Part shown: positions 1 to 8,230 of the stretch, in pieces
Position numbering within the stretch: the first letter of the stretch is position 1
Layout of the letters: the number at the start of each line of letters is the position of its first letter
Origin: JBOHDX01 sp050700835
Lineage (GTDB): Bacteria; Actinomycetota; Actinomycetes; Propionibacteriales; Nocardioidaceae
DNA: 57,653 nucleotides
Direction: 5' to 3'
Assembly (NCBI GenBank): GCA_050700835.1
Contig: JBOHDX010000102.1
Coordinates: 1-57,653 of the forward strand
Notes under the pieces: model-generated
Database searches by the model: none
What the model saw: only the letters and a program-made list of their open reading frames with translations
Told to the model about the DNA's origin: nothing
Program-made: the position numbers and the translations under genes

Positions 1-119
1 CCCTGATACGGCGGATACCAAGCGACCCCGGTGACCAAGAGCACGTTGCGGCCGCCGTGATACCACCGGATGCCCAGAACTCGTCGGACGCGCCGAACCG
101 TGCCCGACGGGCCGGGCAT
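1..119 (-). CDS. Possible 5' part of an unidentified gene, cut by the window edge
   Basis: Reading the minus strand from an ATG at 119..117 gives about 39 codons with no stop up to the window edge. The later part (IRWYHGGRNVLLVTG) has a natural-looking composition. The ATG follows directly on the TGA of the lipoprotein gene at 120, so the two could be co-transcribed. No family is recognised. It may be only the N-terminus of a real gene or chance open frame in GC-rich DNA. Confidence 0.3.
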   Translation of the reverse strand, partial: MPGPSGTVRRVRRVLGIRWYHGGRNVLLVTGVAWYPPYQ

Positions 120-755
120 TCAGCGCAGCCGGTAACCCTGGCGGGCGATGAAGAACCAGTGCGAGGTGTGCAGGTCGTAGCAGTACATCCCGGTGAACCG
201 GCTGGTGCAGCCGAACCGGCCGTGCACCGTGGAGGTGCCGTAGCGCAGCACCGTGCGTCCGCCCAGCACGGTGTCCGTGACGCAGCCGAGGCCGGCAGCC
301 CTTCCCGCGTTGACGTGCACGCTGCTGCCCCAGCTGCCGTGGCAGGATGCCGGCCGCCGCCCCGGACGATAGTGATGTTTGCCGATGTCGCAGCGCACCG
401 CTCGGGAGCCGATGAGGCACCCGATGTTGCGACTGGGGCTCTCGAACCAGGCCACGTGCGTCACGACGGCCGGAAGGGTACGCCGGCCTGGCGCGCCCTT
501 GGACCTCGGTTTCGTCGGGGTCGTCGGCGGTGTCGTCGGGGTGGTGGTCGGCGGCGTCGACCCGGTCCCCGGGGTCAGAGTGGGCGTCACCGTGTGCCGC
601 CCGGACCGCGCGGCGTGCGAGGCCTGATGGGAGGCGCCGACGAGATCACTGGCCGAGCCGCAGCCCGACGCCGTCACGAGGAGGATCAGCGCGCAGGCCG
701 GCAGAACCGTCCTCGCAAAGCTGGTCCTCGCCACCGGAGCCTCCTGACCCGTCAT
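120..755 (-). CDS. Secreted lipoprotein with a DUF6636-like domain
   Basis: A 211-residue exported protein of unknown function. Residues 10-32 form a lipoprotein signal peptide ending in the lipobox LVTASGC, so it is probably anchored to the outer face of the cytoplasmic membrane. A Thr/Pro-rich linker (about 53-85) follows, then a Cys-containing domain whose motifs (SPSRNIGCLI, VRCDIG, LRYGTS, GMYCYD) match the pattern of actinobacterial DUF6636 proteins (SPSGNIGC near the front, paired Cys, a YG motif). The ATG at 755 lies inside the first of three tandem 23-bp repeats, so these repeats form its untranslated leader or promoter. A GTG at codon 8 is an alternative start. Family assignment is by recalled motif pattern. 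Confidence 0.75.
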   Translation of the reverse strand: MTGQEAPVARTSFARTVLPACALILLVTASGCGSASDLVGASHQASHAARSGRHTVTPTLTPGTGSTPPTTTPTTPPTTPTKPRSKGAPGRRTLPAVVTHVAWFESPSRNIGCLIGSRAVRCDIGKHHYRPGRRPASCHGSWGSSVHVNAGRAAGLGCVTDTVLGGRTVLRYGTSTVHGRFGCTSRFTGMYCYDLHTSHWFFIARQGYRLR

Positions 756-821
756 TCCCGCGTACCGCGCTGTCTCATTCCCGCGTACCGCGTTGTCTCA
801 TTCCCGCGTACCGCGTTGCCG
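753..821. repeat. Three tandem 23-bp direct repeats between divergent genes
   Basis: The unit begins CATTCCCGCGTACCGCG followed by six bases (tgtct-like) and starts at 753, 776 and 799; copies 1 and 2 differ by one base and copy 3 diverges only in its last bases. The repeats overlap the start codon of the lipoprotein gene and end about 86 bp before the divergent MarR gene. They may be iterated regulator sites or a slippage-prone tract; nothing in the sequence decides which. Confidence 0.85.
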
Positions 822-907
822 CCGTGAGGCGACACCATAACCACGCGCGGTACCGGCGGAACAACAGCCCGCGGCCAGACTACATAAGGTCGTGATATAT
901 TTCGGGT

Positions 908-1375
908 GTGAATCAGCCAGCGACGACGGGGCCAACGATGGTCGATCGTGCTGACGTGACGGCTGCCATCGACTCCCTCCTGCCGACGTTGCATCGGCTC
1001 ACCCCACGCAACGGGCTCAGCCTGACGGCGGCGTCGACCATCGCGATGCTCGACAGGGTCGGCGCCATGCGGCTGACCGAGCTAGCCGCCGGCCAGGGAG
1101 TGAGCCAGCCGGCCATGACCGGGCTCGTCACCCGCCTTACGGCCGCCGACCTGGTCGAGCGTCGGGCCGACCCGGCTGACGGCCGGGCCGTGGTCGTCTG
1201 CCTGCTGCCCGCCGGCAGGGCCGAACTGCAACGCCGGCGATCGGAACGGGCCCAGGCGCTCGGCACCGCGCTCGACCACCTGGACACCAACGACCTCATG
1301 GCGCTGCGAGCCGCCGTACCCGCATTGCGACACCTTGCCGCCGCCGCACACCTCGCTCACGAAGGAGCTCGATGA
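908..1375 (+). CDS. MarR family transcriptional regulator
   Basis: A 155-residue dimeric winged-helix repressor of the MarR type. The recognition helix lies at about 64-78 (GVSQPAMTGLVTRL) and the wing carries the typical DPADGRA motif at 88-94. It starts at a GTG with no clear ribosome binding site, but a TATATT box sits about 8 bases upstream, so a leaderless transcript is possible; an ATG at 938 is the alternative. Its stop overlaps the start of the MFS exporter gene (ATGA at 1372-1375), the common arrangement in which a MarR protein controls the efflux pump and is relieved by the exported compound. The ligand is unknown. Confidence 0.88.
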   Translation: MNQPATTGPTMVDRADVTAAIDSLLPTLHRLTPRNGLSLTAASTIAMLDRVGAMRLTELAAGQGVSQPAMTGLVTRLTAADLVERRADPADGRAVVVCLLPAGRAELQRRRSERAQALGTALDHLDTNDLMALRAAVPALRHLAAAAHLAHEGAR

Positions 1376-2739
1376 CCGGCCAGTACGCCCCCGGAACCGC
1401 CCGTGGAGGGGCGACCATGACGGAACCGCCGCCGCAAAGCCGGAAGCCCAGCATGTTCAGCCAGCCCAAAGCCGTCTATGCAGTGGCGTTCGCGTGCGTC
1501 ATCTCGTTCATGGGGATCGGCCTGGTCGACCCCATCCTGCCGTCCCTGCGGGACAAGCTGCACGCCACCCCGAGCCAGGTGACGTTGCTGTTCACCAGCT
1601 ATCTCGTGGTCACCGCGGTGGCCATGCTGATCACCAACGCGGTGTCCAGCCGTCTCGGCGCCAAGCGCACCCTCGTCACCGGCCTGGTCGTCATCGTGAT
1701 CTTCTCGGCACTGGCCGGCACGTCCAACTCGATCGCAGGGATCGTCGGCTTCCGGGCCGGATGGGGTCTCGGCAACGCGTTGTTCATCGCGACCTCACTC
1801 GCCGTCATCGTCGCCTCGGCATCAGGCGGCTTCTCGGGCGCGATCATCATGTACGAAGCCGCCCTCGGTCTCGGTATCGCCGTCGGGCCGCTGCTCGGCG
1901 GCACGCTGGGCAGCATCAGCTGGCGAGGCCCGTTCTTCGGGGTTGCGGTGCTGATGGGCATCGCGCTCGTCGCCACCCTGCTGCTGCTACCGCCGACCCC
2001 GAAGCCGGCGCACCGAACCTCGGTGCTGGCTCCGTTGCGGGCGCTGCGCCACCGCGGGCTGCTGACCATGAGCATCACCGCGCTGCTGTACAACTGGGGC
2101 TTCTTCACGATGCTCGGCTACGCACCGTTCCCCATGCGGCTGTCGGCGATCCAGCTCGGCCTCGTCTTCACCGGCTGGGGCCTGCTGGTGGCCGTCTTCT
2201 CCGTCCTCGGCGCGCCACGACTCCAGCAACGCTTCGGCACCGCCAGGTCGTTGTACGGCGCTCTCCTCGTCTTCGCACTCGACCTCGCGGTCATCGCGAC
2301 CTTCGTGAACGACCGGGTGGTGCTCATCGTGGGGGTAATCGCCGCCGGCATCTTCATCGGCGTCAACAACACGCTCACCACCCAGGCGGTGATGATCGTG
2401 TCCCCGGTCGAGCGGCCGGTCGCGTCCGCCGCCTACGGCTTCGTCCGGTTCATCGGTGGCGGCCTCGCCCCGTACGCCGCGGGCAAGATGGTCGAGCACT
2501 CGAACCTGCACGTGCCGTTCTTCGTCGGCGCGGGCACGGTCGTGCTCGCCGTTGCGGTTCTTTCGACGGGGCACAAGATGCTTGCGCAGGCTGACCGCGG
2601 TCTCGACGAGCAGGGCCACCCGGCCTCCGAGCACAACGACCCGGTCGAGGTGGCCGGCGAGGTGGCCGACGAGTTCGGTGGCGCGCCAGGCGCGCTCGAC
2701 CAGGTGCAGGAGGCCGAGTACCTCGCGCGTCGCGACTGA
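1372..2739 (+). CDS. MFS transporter, DHA1-type drug efflux
   Basis: A 455-residue integral membrane protein with about 12 hydrophobic segments between residues 30 and 410 and the MFS loop signature near GLVDPILPSLRDKL and SSRLGAKRTL. The Pro residues and GxxxG pattern in GLGIAVGPLLGG (fifth segment, motif C type) point to a proton-driven exporter. Two starts have good ribosome sites: the ATG at 1372 (AAGGAG four bases upstream, overlapping the MarR stop) and the ATG at 1417 (GGAGGGG six bases upstream); the first is given because of the overlap. The polar C-terminal tail of about 50 residues is cytoplasmic and longer than usual. Co-transcription with MarR suggests inducible export of a toxic compound; the substrate is not known. 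Confidence 0.85.
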   Translation: MTGQYAPGTARGGATMTEPPPQSRKPSMFSQPKAVYAVAFACVISFMGIGLVDPILPSLRDKLHATPSQVTLLFTSYLVVTAVAMLITNAVSSRLGAKRTLVTGLVVIVIFSALAGTSNSIAGIVGFRAGWGLGNALFIATSLAVIVASASGGFSGAIIMYEAALGLGIAVGPLLGGTLGSISWRGPFFGVAVLMGIALVATLLLLPPTPKPAHRTSVLAPLRALRHRGLLTMSITALLYNWGFFTMLGYAPFPMRLSAIQLGLVFTGWGLLVAVFSVLGAPRLQQRFGTARSLYGALLVFALDLAVIATFVNDRVVLIVGVIAAGIFIGVNNTLTTQAVMIVSPVERPVASAAYGFVRFIGGGLAPYAAGKMVEHSNLHVPFFVGAGTVVLAVAVLSTGHKMLAQADRGLDEQGHPASEHNDPVEVAGEVADEFGGAPGALDQVQEAEYLARRD

Positions 2740-2767
2740 CCCGCCCGCGCCACGCCACGCCACCCAA

Positions 2768-2809
2768 GAATCGACATTGGTGCTGCTGGGGCGACACCGA
2801 TGTCGATTC
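2768..2809. terminator. Inverted repeat, probable terminator after the MFS gene
   Basis: Arms GAATCGACATTGGTG (2768-2782) and CACCGATGTCGATTC (2795-2809) pair over 15 bases with one G-T wobble and a 12-base loop, 28 bp after the MFS stop. There is no T tract, as is common for actinobacterial hairpins. The same core, GAATCGACA, recurs as an inverted repeat inside recD at 33974-34015, so it may be a dispersed element. Confidence 0.55.
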
Positions 2810-2935
2810 CTGCGTTCGCAGGTCCGAGCTGCGGACTGCCCGCTACGCTCGCGGCTTCAGGAGCCGCGGCAGGCGTGCCTTCCGGGGGTGAATCTGGTCG
2901 CGGTGTCCGTCGGCACCACGACGAGAGAGACGCGG

Positions 2936-4429
2936 ATGAGCTCCGAACCGACGACCGGCGCACCTGACAGCGCTACCGCCATCGACCCAAGTGACACCGC
3001 AGCGCCGGCCATCCCTTCCCCGCGCCAGGAGGCATCGCTCGCTGCCGAGCCGTCGACTCCCGACCTCACTGCCGCCCTCGAGGGTCTGAGGTCCTCTGTC
3101 CGCGGACGCCTGAGCACTCCGCAGGATCCGGACTGGGAGACGGTACGCATGCCCTGGCAGCTGGTCGTCGACCAGCGGCCATTGGCCGTGCTTGCCGTCG
3201 CGGACGCGGACGACGTCGCCACCGCCGTTCGCTGGGCGGCCACGCACGATATCGCCGTGACCGCTCAACCGGTGGGGCACGCCGCCACCGTCGCGCTCAA
3301 CGGCACCCTGCTGCTGCGCACGCGTGGACTGTCCGAGATCAGCGTCGACGCGGCCGCGCGCACCGCGTGGGTCGGCGCCGGTGTCAAATGGGGTGAGCTG
3401 CTGGCAGCCCTGCACGGCACCAGGCTCGGCGGCTGCGCCGGGAGCAGCACCGACCCGACCGTGGTCGGCTTCACACTGACCGGCGGCCTGAGCTGGTTCA
3501 GCCGGCTCTGGGGGCTGTCCTGCGACAACGTCCTCGCCGTCGACCTCGTCGACCCGCGCGGCCAAAAGGTCCGCGTGACCAGGGACAGCGACCCGGACCT
3601 GTTCTGGGCGTTGCGCGGAGGCGGTGGCGATTTCGGCATCGTGACCGCGATGCAGATCGTCCTGCACCCCGCCCCGCAGCTGTACGGCGGACGACTGCTA
3701 TGGCCGATCGGCCAGGCCGCACCCGTGCTGAGGGCGTTCCGCCAGGTCGCGGTGTCGGCACCGCGGAGGTTCTCGATCTGGGCCCACTTGTACCAGTTCC
3801 CGCCGTTCCCGGAGGTGCCGGAACCCCTGCGGGGCAAGGCGTTCGCCTCGGTGGCCGTCGCGTACCTCGGCCCTGCCGAGGAGGCCGAGCAGCTCCTGGC
3901 GCCGGTACGCGCGGTCGCGGAACCGACGATGGACCTGATGGGTGAAGTCCCGCTGGCGGAGCTGGGCAGCATCGCCGACGAGCCGGTGGACCCGATACCG
4001 GCGATCGAGCACTCGATGCTGCTGAACCACCTCGACGACGATGCGATCGACGCGCTCGTCGAGGCGGCCGGCGAGGGCAGCGGCTCGGCCGTCGCCATCG
4101 TGCAGATCCGGCCGCTCGGAGGGGCGATCGCCACCCCGCATCCGGACAAGGGCGCCGCCGGACACATCGAGCAGCCGTTCCAGCTGTTCTGCGTGGGGAT
4201 CCCGGCCGCCCCGGGTCTCGCGGAGGCGATCGTCGCCAGCCTGCAGCGGATCGACGGCAGTCTACGAGGCGCCGGGTCCGTGCTGCGACTCCCCAACTTC
4301 CTCGGCCGGGAACAGGAGCGGTTCTCCTGCTGGACCCCGACGGCGCTGGTGCGGCTGCGGGAGATCAAGCAGCAGCGGGACCCGCAAGGAACCATCCGCA
4401 GCAATCGGCCGGTGCTACCCCAGGGCTGA
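2936..4429 (+). CDS. FAD-binding oxidoreductase of the berberine-bridge (BBE) type
   Basis: A 497-residue flavoprotein. An FAD_binding_4 (PCMH) domain covers about residues 75-245 with the N-terminal motif around QPVGHAAT, where His115 matches the histidine that binds FAD covalently in this family, and the later motif ALRGGGGDFGIVT. A substrate domain follows, and a short BBE-type segment with the closing FxxWxP-like region lies near the C-terminus. The second, cysteinyl FAD link of bicovalent members seems absent: the aligned position reads DPTVVG rather than CPTVG. The ATG at 2936 has GAGAGA upstream; the frame is open further upstream but that part overlaps the MFS gene. Such enzymes oxidise alcohols or sugars in secondary metabolism; the substrate is not predictable. 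Confidence 0.85.
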   Translation: MSSEPTTGAPDSATAIDPSDTAAPAIPSPRQEASLAAEPSTPDLTAALEGLRSSVRGRLSTPQDPDWETVRMPWQLVVDQRPLAVLAVADADDVATAVRWAATHDIAVTAQPVGHAATVALNGTLLLRTRGLSEISVDAAARTAWVGAGVKWGELLAALHGTRLGGCAGSSTDPTVVGFTLTGGLSWFSRLWGLSCDNVLAVDLVDPRGQKVRVTRDSDPDLFWALRGGGGDFGIVTAMQIVLHPAPQLYGGRLLWPIGQAAPVLRAFRQVAVSAPRRFSIWAHLYQFPPFPEVPEPLRGKAFASVAVAYLGPAEEAEQLLAPVRAVAEPTMDLMGEVPLAELGSIADEPVDPIPAIEHSMLLNHLDDDAIDALVEAAGEGSGSAVAIVQIRPLGGAIATPHPDKGAAGHIEQPFQLFCVGIPAAPGLAEAIVASLQRIDGSLRGAGSVLRLPNFLGREQERFSCWTPTALVRLREIKQQRDPQGTIRSNRPVLPQG

Positions 4430-4468
4430 ACGTCCCTGTGTGTCCGGTTCGGCGGTGGCGGCGCCGGA

Positions 4469-5353
4469 CTACCGCTGCGCGTGGCTGAGAAGGTCGTCGG
4501 CGATCCGGTCCAGCTGAGCCACCAGGGACAGGTGGCCCTCGTCGTCGTGCAGGTGAACCGTTGCTCCGGCGACGTGCGCGGCCAGCCACTTCCCGTGGGC
4601 GTACGGCACCATCCGGTCTTGGCCGCCCTGCCAGATCGCGACCGGCACCGTGATGGCGCCAAGGTCGATCCCCCAGGGTTCGGTGAAGGCGAGGTCGTCG
4701 TCGCGCCAGCCGGCGATCCCCGCCGACAGTGCGTGCCGGAAGCTGGCCGCCACATAGTCGCCGAGACCCGCGTCGAGGTACCTCGCGTCGACCGGGGCGA
4801 TCAGGTCTCCCATCGACTGCGCGACCTGGTCACCGGTGACGTCGGCCATCGCCGCGCCGACGGTGGTCAGCCACTCCTCCAACTCGTCCTTGCCGGCCAG
4901 GGCCGCCCCGAACTCCTCGTGGTTCTCCGCACCCATGCCCTCGAGGAAGTCCAGACCGTCGGCGTCGAAGGGAGCCACTCCGGCCAGCGTCGCCGCCGCC
5001 AGGCAGCGCTCCGGCAGCAGCGCGGCACAGGCAAGCGCGTGCGGTCCCCCACCGGACCAGCCGACGGTGACGAACCGGTCGTGGCCCAGGTGGTCCAGCA
5101 CGGACCGCACGTCGGCGGCCGCGGCCGCGACGGTACGCCCGGGAATCGGGCTCGACGAGCCGTACCCGGGCCGGGAGTACTGGATGAGCCGCAACTCGCG
5201 CGCCTGCGCCACGTCGAGCAGCGGTTGGTACGACACGGCGGCCGACGGCGTGCCGTGCTGGAAGACCCACGCGAGACCGTCCTCCGGTCCCTCGACGAGC
5301 ACCTCGACCTCGCGCCCGTCGGGTGTCGGGATGGTGTGCCACTGACCAGTCAT
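4469..5353 (-). CDS. Alpha/beta hydrolase
   Basis: A 294-residue cytoplasmic alpha/beta-hydrolase. The oxyanion-hole motif HGTPSA lies near 34-39, the nucleophile elbow GWSGG places Ser100, and the acid and base are likely Asp246 (GGQDRMVP) and His274 (DEGHLSL), so the triad is complete. The ATG has a strong AGGAGG four bases upstream. The gene faces the flavin oxidoreductase, with stops 39 bp apart, and lies next to the transglycosylase on the same strand without obvious link. The substrate is unknown; esterase, lactonase or peptidase-like activities are all possible for this group. Confidence 0.88.
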   Translation of the reverse strand: MTGQWHTIPTPDGREVEVLVEGPEDGLAWVFQHGTPSAAVSYQPLLDVAQARELRLIQYSRPGYGSSSPIPGRTVAAAAADVRSVLDHLGHDRFVTVGWSGGGPHALACAALLPERCLAAATLAGVAPFDADGLDFLEGMGAENHEEFGAALAGKDELEEWLTTVGAAMADVTGDQVAQSMGDLIAPVDARYLDAGLGDYVAASFRHALSAGIAGWRDDDLAFTEPWGIDLGAITVPVAIWQGGQDRMVPYAHGKWLAAHVAGATVHLHDDEGHLSLVAQLDRIADDLLSHAQR

Positions 5354-5409
5354 CGGTCCTCCTGTGATCGCCGGCCGTACTGGCTCGCGGTGAGCCTAGC
5401 CGCCTGGCC

Positions 5410-6861
5410 TCAGGGCGTCGGTGAGGTCGGCGGCGGTGACGTCGGGTCGCTCGGCGGCGTACACACCTGGGGACGAATCACGGTCAGGGCGGTCGGAACT
5501 GTCGCAGTGACCTTGCCGCCGACCAGGGTCTGTGCGGCTTGGACGCTCACCTTCTTGCCCTCGGCGACCAGTCCCGCCAGCTCGGCTGCCATCGGCTCGA
5601 TCGTGCAGTCCCCGTCCAGGTCCTTGCCGGTCGACAGGCTGTCCAGCGCACCAGCGCTGGTACCGCCGACGCACCACCCTCCGGTGCACTGCGACAGGAG
5701 ACCGGTCAGCACGACGTTCTTGGTGCTGGTGACCGGGGGCTTATGGGTCGGACGGTGCGGCCGGTGGGTCGGACGGTGCGGTTTGTGCGGGTGGTGCGGC
5801 TTGTGGGGCGCCGTGATCGGATGGCGCGGGCGATGGTGCGGGTGCCGCTGCGGGTGCCGGACGACTGGCCGGTGGTGCGCCCGGCGAGGACGGTGACGAG
5901 CACGGTGCCGGTGCGCCCTTGTCGCCCGGTGGGTGCGGGTGTGGTGGTGCTGGCGCGCCTGTTCCTGTGCGTGCAACGCGGCCAGCTGCGCGTACGGCAC
6001 GCTCGGCCAGATGCCCTGGCGGTAGGCGTCGGCGAACGCGGACACGAGGATGAGGTACTCCTCCGAGTGGTTATAGCTGAGCACCGCGACCCGCTCACCG
6101 TCAGGTGTTGCGACGTCGAGGCCGCTGGCACACAGGTAGCGCGCGGCGGCCAGAGCGGCGTCATAGATGTTGAACGGGTCGGCTCGCCCGTCACCGTTGC
6201 CGTCGGCGCCCCATTGGGCCCAGGTCTGCGGGATGAACTGCATCGGTCCCACCGCGCGGTCCCAGATCTTGTTGCCGTCGATCCGCCCGTGGTCGGTGTC
6301 GGAGATCGCACCGAACCCTCCGCGGCCATTGAGCACTGGTCCGAGGATCCGGTGCCGGGACACCCCGCTACGCAGCAGGATGTCGCCGCCGAACCGCCCA
6401 TGGTCGCTCTCGACCAAGCCGATCCCGGCCAGGAGGTACCACGGCAGCTGGCACCCTGGTTGGGTGCCGGCAACCGAGGCCGCGGCCCGCTGGTACGCGT
6501 GCAGCGCAGGCAGTGGGATCCCGTTACCGGTCGTCGGCGCTGCCCCCGGCGGGGATTTGCGGTTCGCGCCCCGCAGGCTGGGGATGTTCAAGCCCAGCCG
6601 GTTGTGCTGGACCGTGAACGGATCGGCCGGGGTCAGCTGGACCACCGGAACGGCAGGAATCTTGTACGGCTTGGTGGGCGGCGTCGACGAGCCAGCGGGT
6701 GTCGCCGCCGATGCGTCGTCGCCGTGCACTGTCGCGGCATAGGCCGGGGAGCCAGGCACCGACGGCGCGATCGTCGCAGCGAGGAACGCCATTGCGACGG
6801 CTGCGGCGGCGGACGCGGCAGGCCCGGGCCGGCGCCGGTGTCGGCTCTTCTCGCGTGGCAT
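5410..6861 (-). CDS. Secreted lytic transglycosylase with His/Pro-rich linker
   Basis: A 483-residue exported murein hydrolase. Residues 1-42 look like a signal peptide ending AYA. The transglycosylase domain covers about 125-285: WYLLAGIGLVESDHG carries the catalytic Glu151, followed by GPMQFIPQTW, ADGNGDGRADPFNIYDA and YNHSEEYL, the usual order in actinobacterial MltB-like (SLT_2) enzymes. Residues 305-376 are a low-complexity stretch with about 22 His among Arg, Pro and Thr, coded by partly repeated DNA (a 17-base repeat at 5744 and 5765). A C-terminal region with paired Cys (LLSQCTGGWCVGG) is not recognised. The start chosen is the ATG at 6861, just before the basic n-region. It would cleave peptidoglycan glycan strands during wall remodelling. 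Confidence 0.82.
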   Translation of the reverse strand: MPREKSRHRRRPGPAASAAAAVAMAFLAATIAPSVPGSPAYAATVHGDDASAATPAGSSTPPTKPYKIPAVPVVQLTPADPFTVQHNRLGLNIPSLRGANRKSPPGAAPTTGNGIPLPALHAYQRAAASVAGTQPGCQLPWYLLAGIGLVESDHGRFGGDILLRSGVSRHRILGPVLNGRGGFGAISDTDHGRIDGNKIWDRAVGPMQFIPQTWAQWGADGNGDGRADPFNIYDAALAAARYLCASGLDVATPDGERVAVLSYNHSEEYLILVSAFADAYRQGIWPSVPYAQLAALHAQEQARQHHHTRTHRATRAHRHRARHRPRRAHHRPVVRHPQRHPHHRPRHPITAPHKPHHPHKPHRPTHRPHRPTHKPPVTSTKNVVLTGLLSQCTGGWCVGGTSAGALDSLSTGKDLDGDCTIEPMAAELAGLVAEGKKVSVQAAQTLVGGKVTATVPTALTVIRPQVCTPPSDPTSPPPTSPTP

Positions 6862-7153
6862 GTGGTCCCTCGAGCGTCCGGCGCGGATCACCGTGCCGTC
6901 TCACGGCGTGTCGCGCTTACTCATCCTCACTCGCGCTCTCGACGAGGAGTGGCGTTCCGCGGAAAATGTCATCCGTTCGGATGCTTGGCGACGCCGAACC
7001 GACGATGAACGGCCGTCACCGGCGGTGACCGCGGATGCCCGGGCCCGGGGCCGGCCGTAGGCTCCTCGGGGCAGCACGCTGCGGGCGAGCCAAAGCGAGG
7101 CGGTTCACCGGCCGCAGCACCAGGCTGGCCGCCCTCGACGGAGAGGACTGACG

Positions 7154-8173
7154 TTGACCGACCTCGACGTCGTACGACTGGACCCCACGCCCGAGCAGTA
7201 CTCCTACTCCTTCGGCGGCGATGACCCCCTCGTGTCGGTGCCGCCGGGAACGGTGATCGAGCTGACCACCGAGGACTGCTTCGGCGGCCGGGTGCGAGGC
7301 GTGGACGACCTGCCCAGCGAGGTGTGTGACTTCCCCTATCTCAACCCCGTCAGCGGCCCCATCGCCGTGGACGGCGCCGAGCCTGGAGACCTGCTGGCGG
7401 TGCACTTCGTCGACATCGTCCCGGCGCGTGACTGGGCGGTTTCCACCACGTTCCCGCACTTCGGCGCACTGACGACCACCCACCAGACGGCGATGCTGCA
7501 CCCGGCGCTGGAGGAGCGGGTCTGGGTGTACGACGTCGACGTGGCCGCCGGGATCTGCCGGTTCCATGCCCGGCGCAGCGACGTGACCGTCGAGCTGCCG
7601 CTGGATCCGATGCACGGCACAGTGGGTGTGGCGCCGGCCGCCGGCGAGGTGCTCATGAGCATCACGCCGGCCGCGCACGGCGGCAACATGGACACACCCG
7701 AGATGCGGGCCGGCACCACGGCGTACTTCCCCGTCAACGTCCACGCGGCGATGCTCGCGATCGGGGACGGGCACTGCCGTCAGGGCGAGGGTGAGGTGTG
7801 TGGCACAGCCGTCGAGGCGGCCATGCGCACCGTGGTCGTCGTCGACCTCGTCAAGGGGGTGGCGCCGCAGTGGCCGCGCCTGGAGAACGACGACTTCGTG
7901 ATGACGACCGGCTCGGTCCGGCCGCTCGAGGACGCCTTCCGGGTCAGCCAGTCCGAGCTCGTCGCCTGGGTGGAGTCGCTGCTCGGCCTGGAGCAGCTCG
8001 ACGCCTACCAGCTGGTGTCCCAGGCAGGGCTCGCGCCGGCCGGCAACGTGGTCGACATCAACTACACCATGGTGGCGAAGCTTCCCAAGGCGGTGCTCGG
8101 CTCTGCCGCCGCGTACGACGGGATGCACGACCGCCTCCGGGCGGTGGCGCAGGCGTACCGGACCCAGCACTGA
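7154..8173 (+). CDS. Acetamidase/formamidase family protein
   Basis: A 339-residue cytosolic amidase of the FmdA/AmdA family, which releases ammonia from formamide or short amides. Diagnostic segments are DFPYLNPVSGPIAVDGAEPG, the HGTVGVAP and HGGNMD motifs that help form the metal site, and INYTMVAKLPKAVL near the C-terminus. The length is slightly shorter than the typical 400-residue formamidase but complete at both ends. The start is a TTG with GGAGAGG about 9 bases upstream. The 292 bp before it, shared with the divergent transglycosylase gene, hold no other gene. It is followed by aminopeptidase N after 57 bp, which hints at shared nitrogen scavenging. Confidence 0.9.
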   Translation: MTDLDVVRLDPTPEQYSYSFGGDDPLVSVPPGTVIELTTEDCFGGRVRGVDDLPSEVCDFPYLNPVSGPIAVDGAEPGDLLAVHFVDIVPARDWAVSTTFPHFGALTTTHQTAMLHPALEERVWVYDVDVAAGICRFHARRSDVTVELPLDPMHGTVGVAPAAGEVLMSITPAAHGGNMDTPEMRAGTTAYFPVNVHAAMLAIGDGHCRQGEGEVCGTAVEAAMRTVVVVDLVKGVAPQWPRLENDDFVMTTGSVRPLEDAFRVSQSELVAWVESLLGLEQLDAYQLVSQAGLAPAGNVVDINYTMVAKLPKAVLGSAAAYDGMHDRLRAVAQAYRTQH

Positions 8174-8230
8174 CATGACTGACATGGATTGACCGGTCTG
8201 AGCGTGACCGCCGGTGATAGAAACGGGCCC

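Noticed and set aside
7015..7029. Palindrome GTCACCGGCGGTGAC upstream of the amidase gene
   Set aside because: Perfect but short and GC-rich, in a region with many chance palindromes; no second copy was seen.
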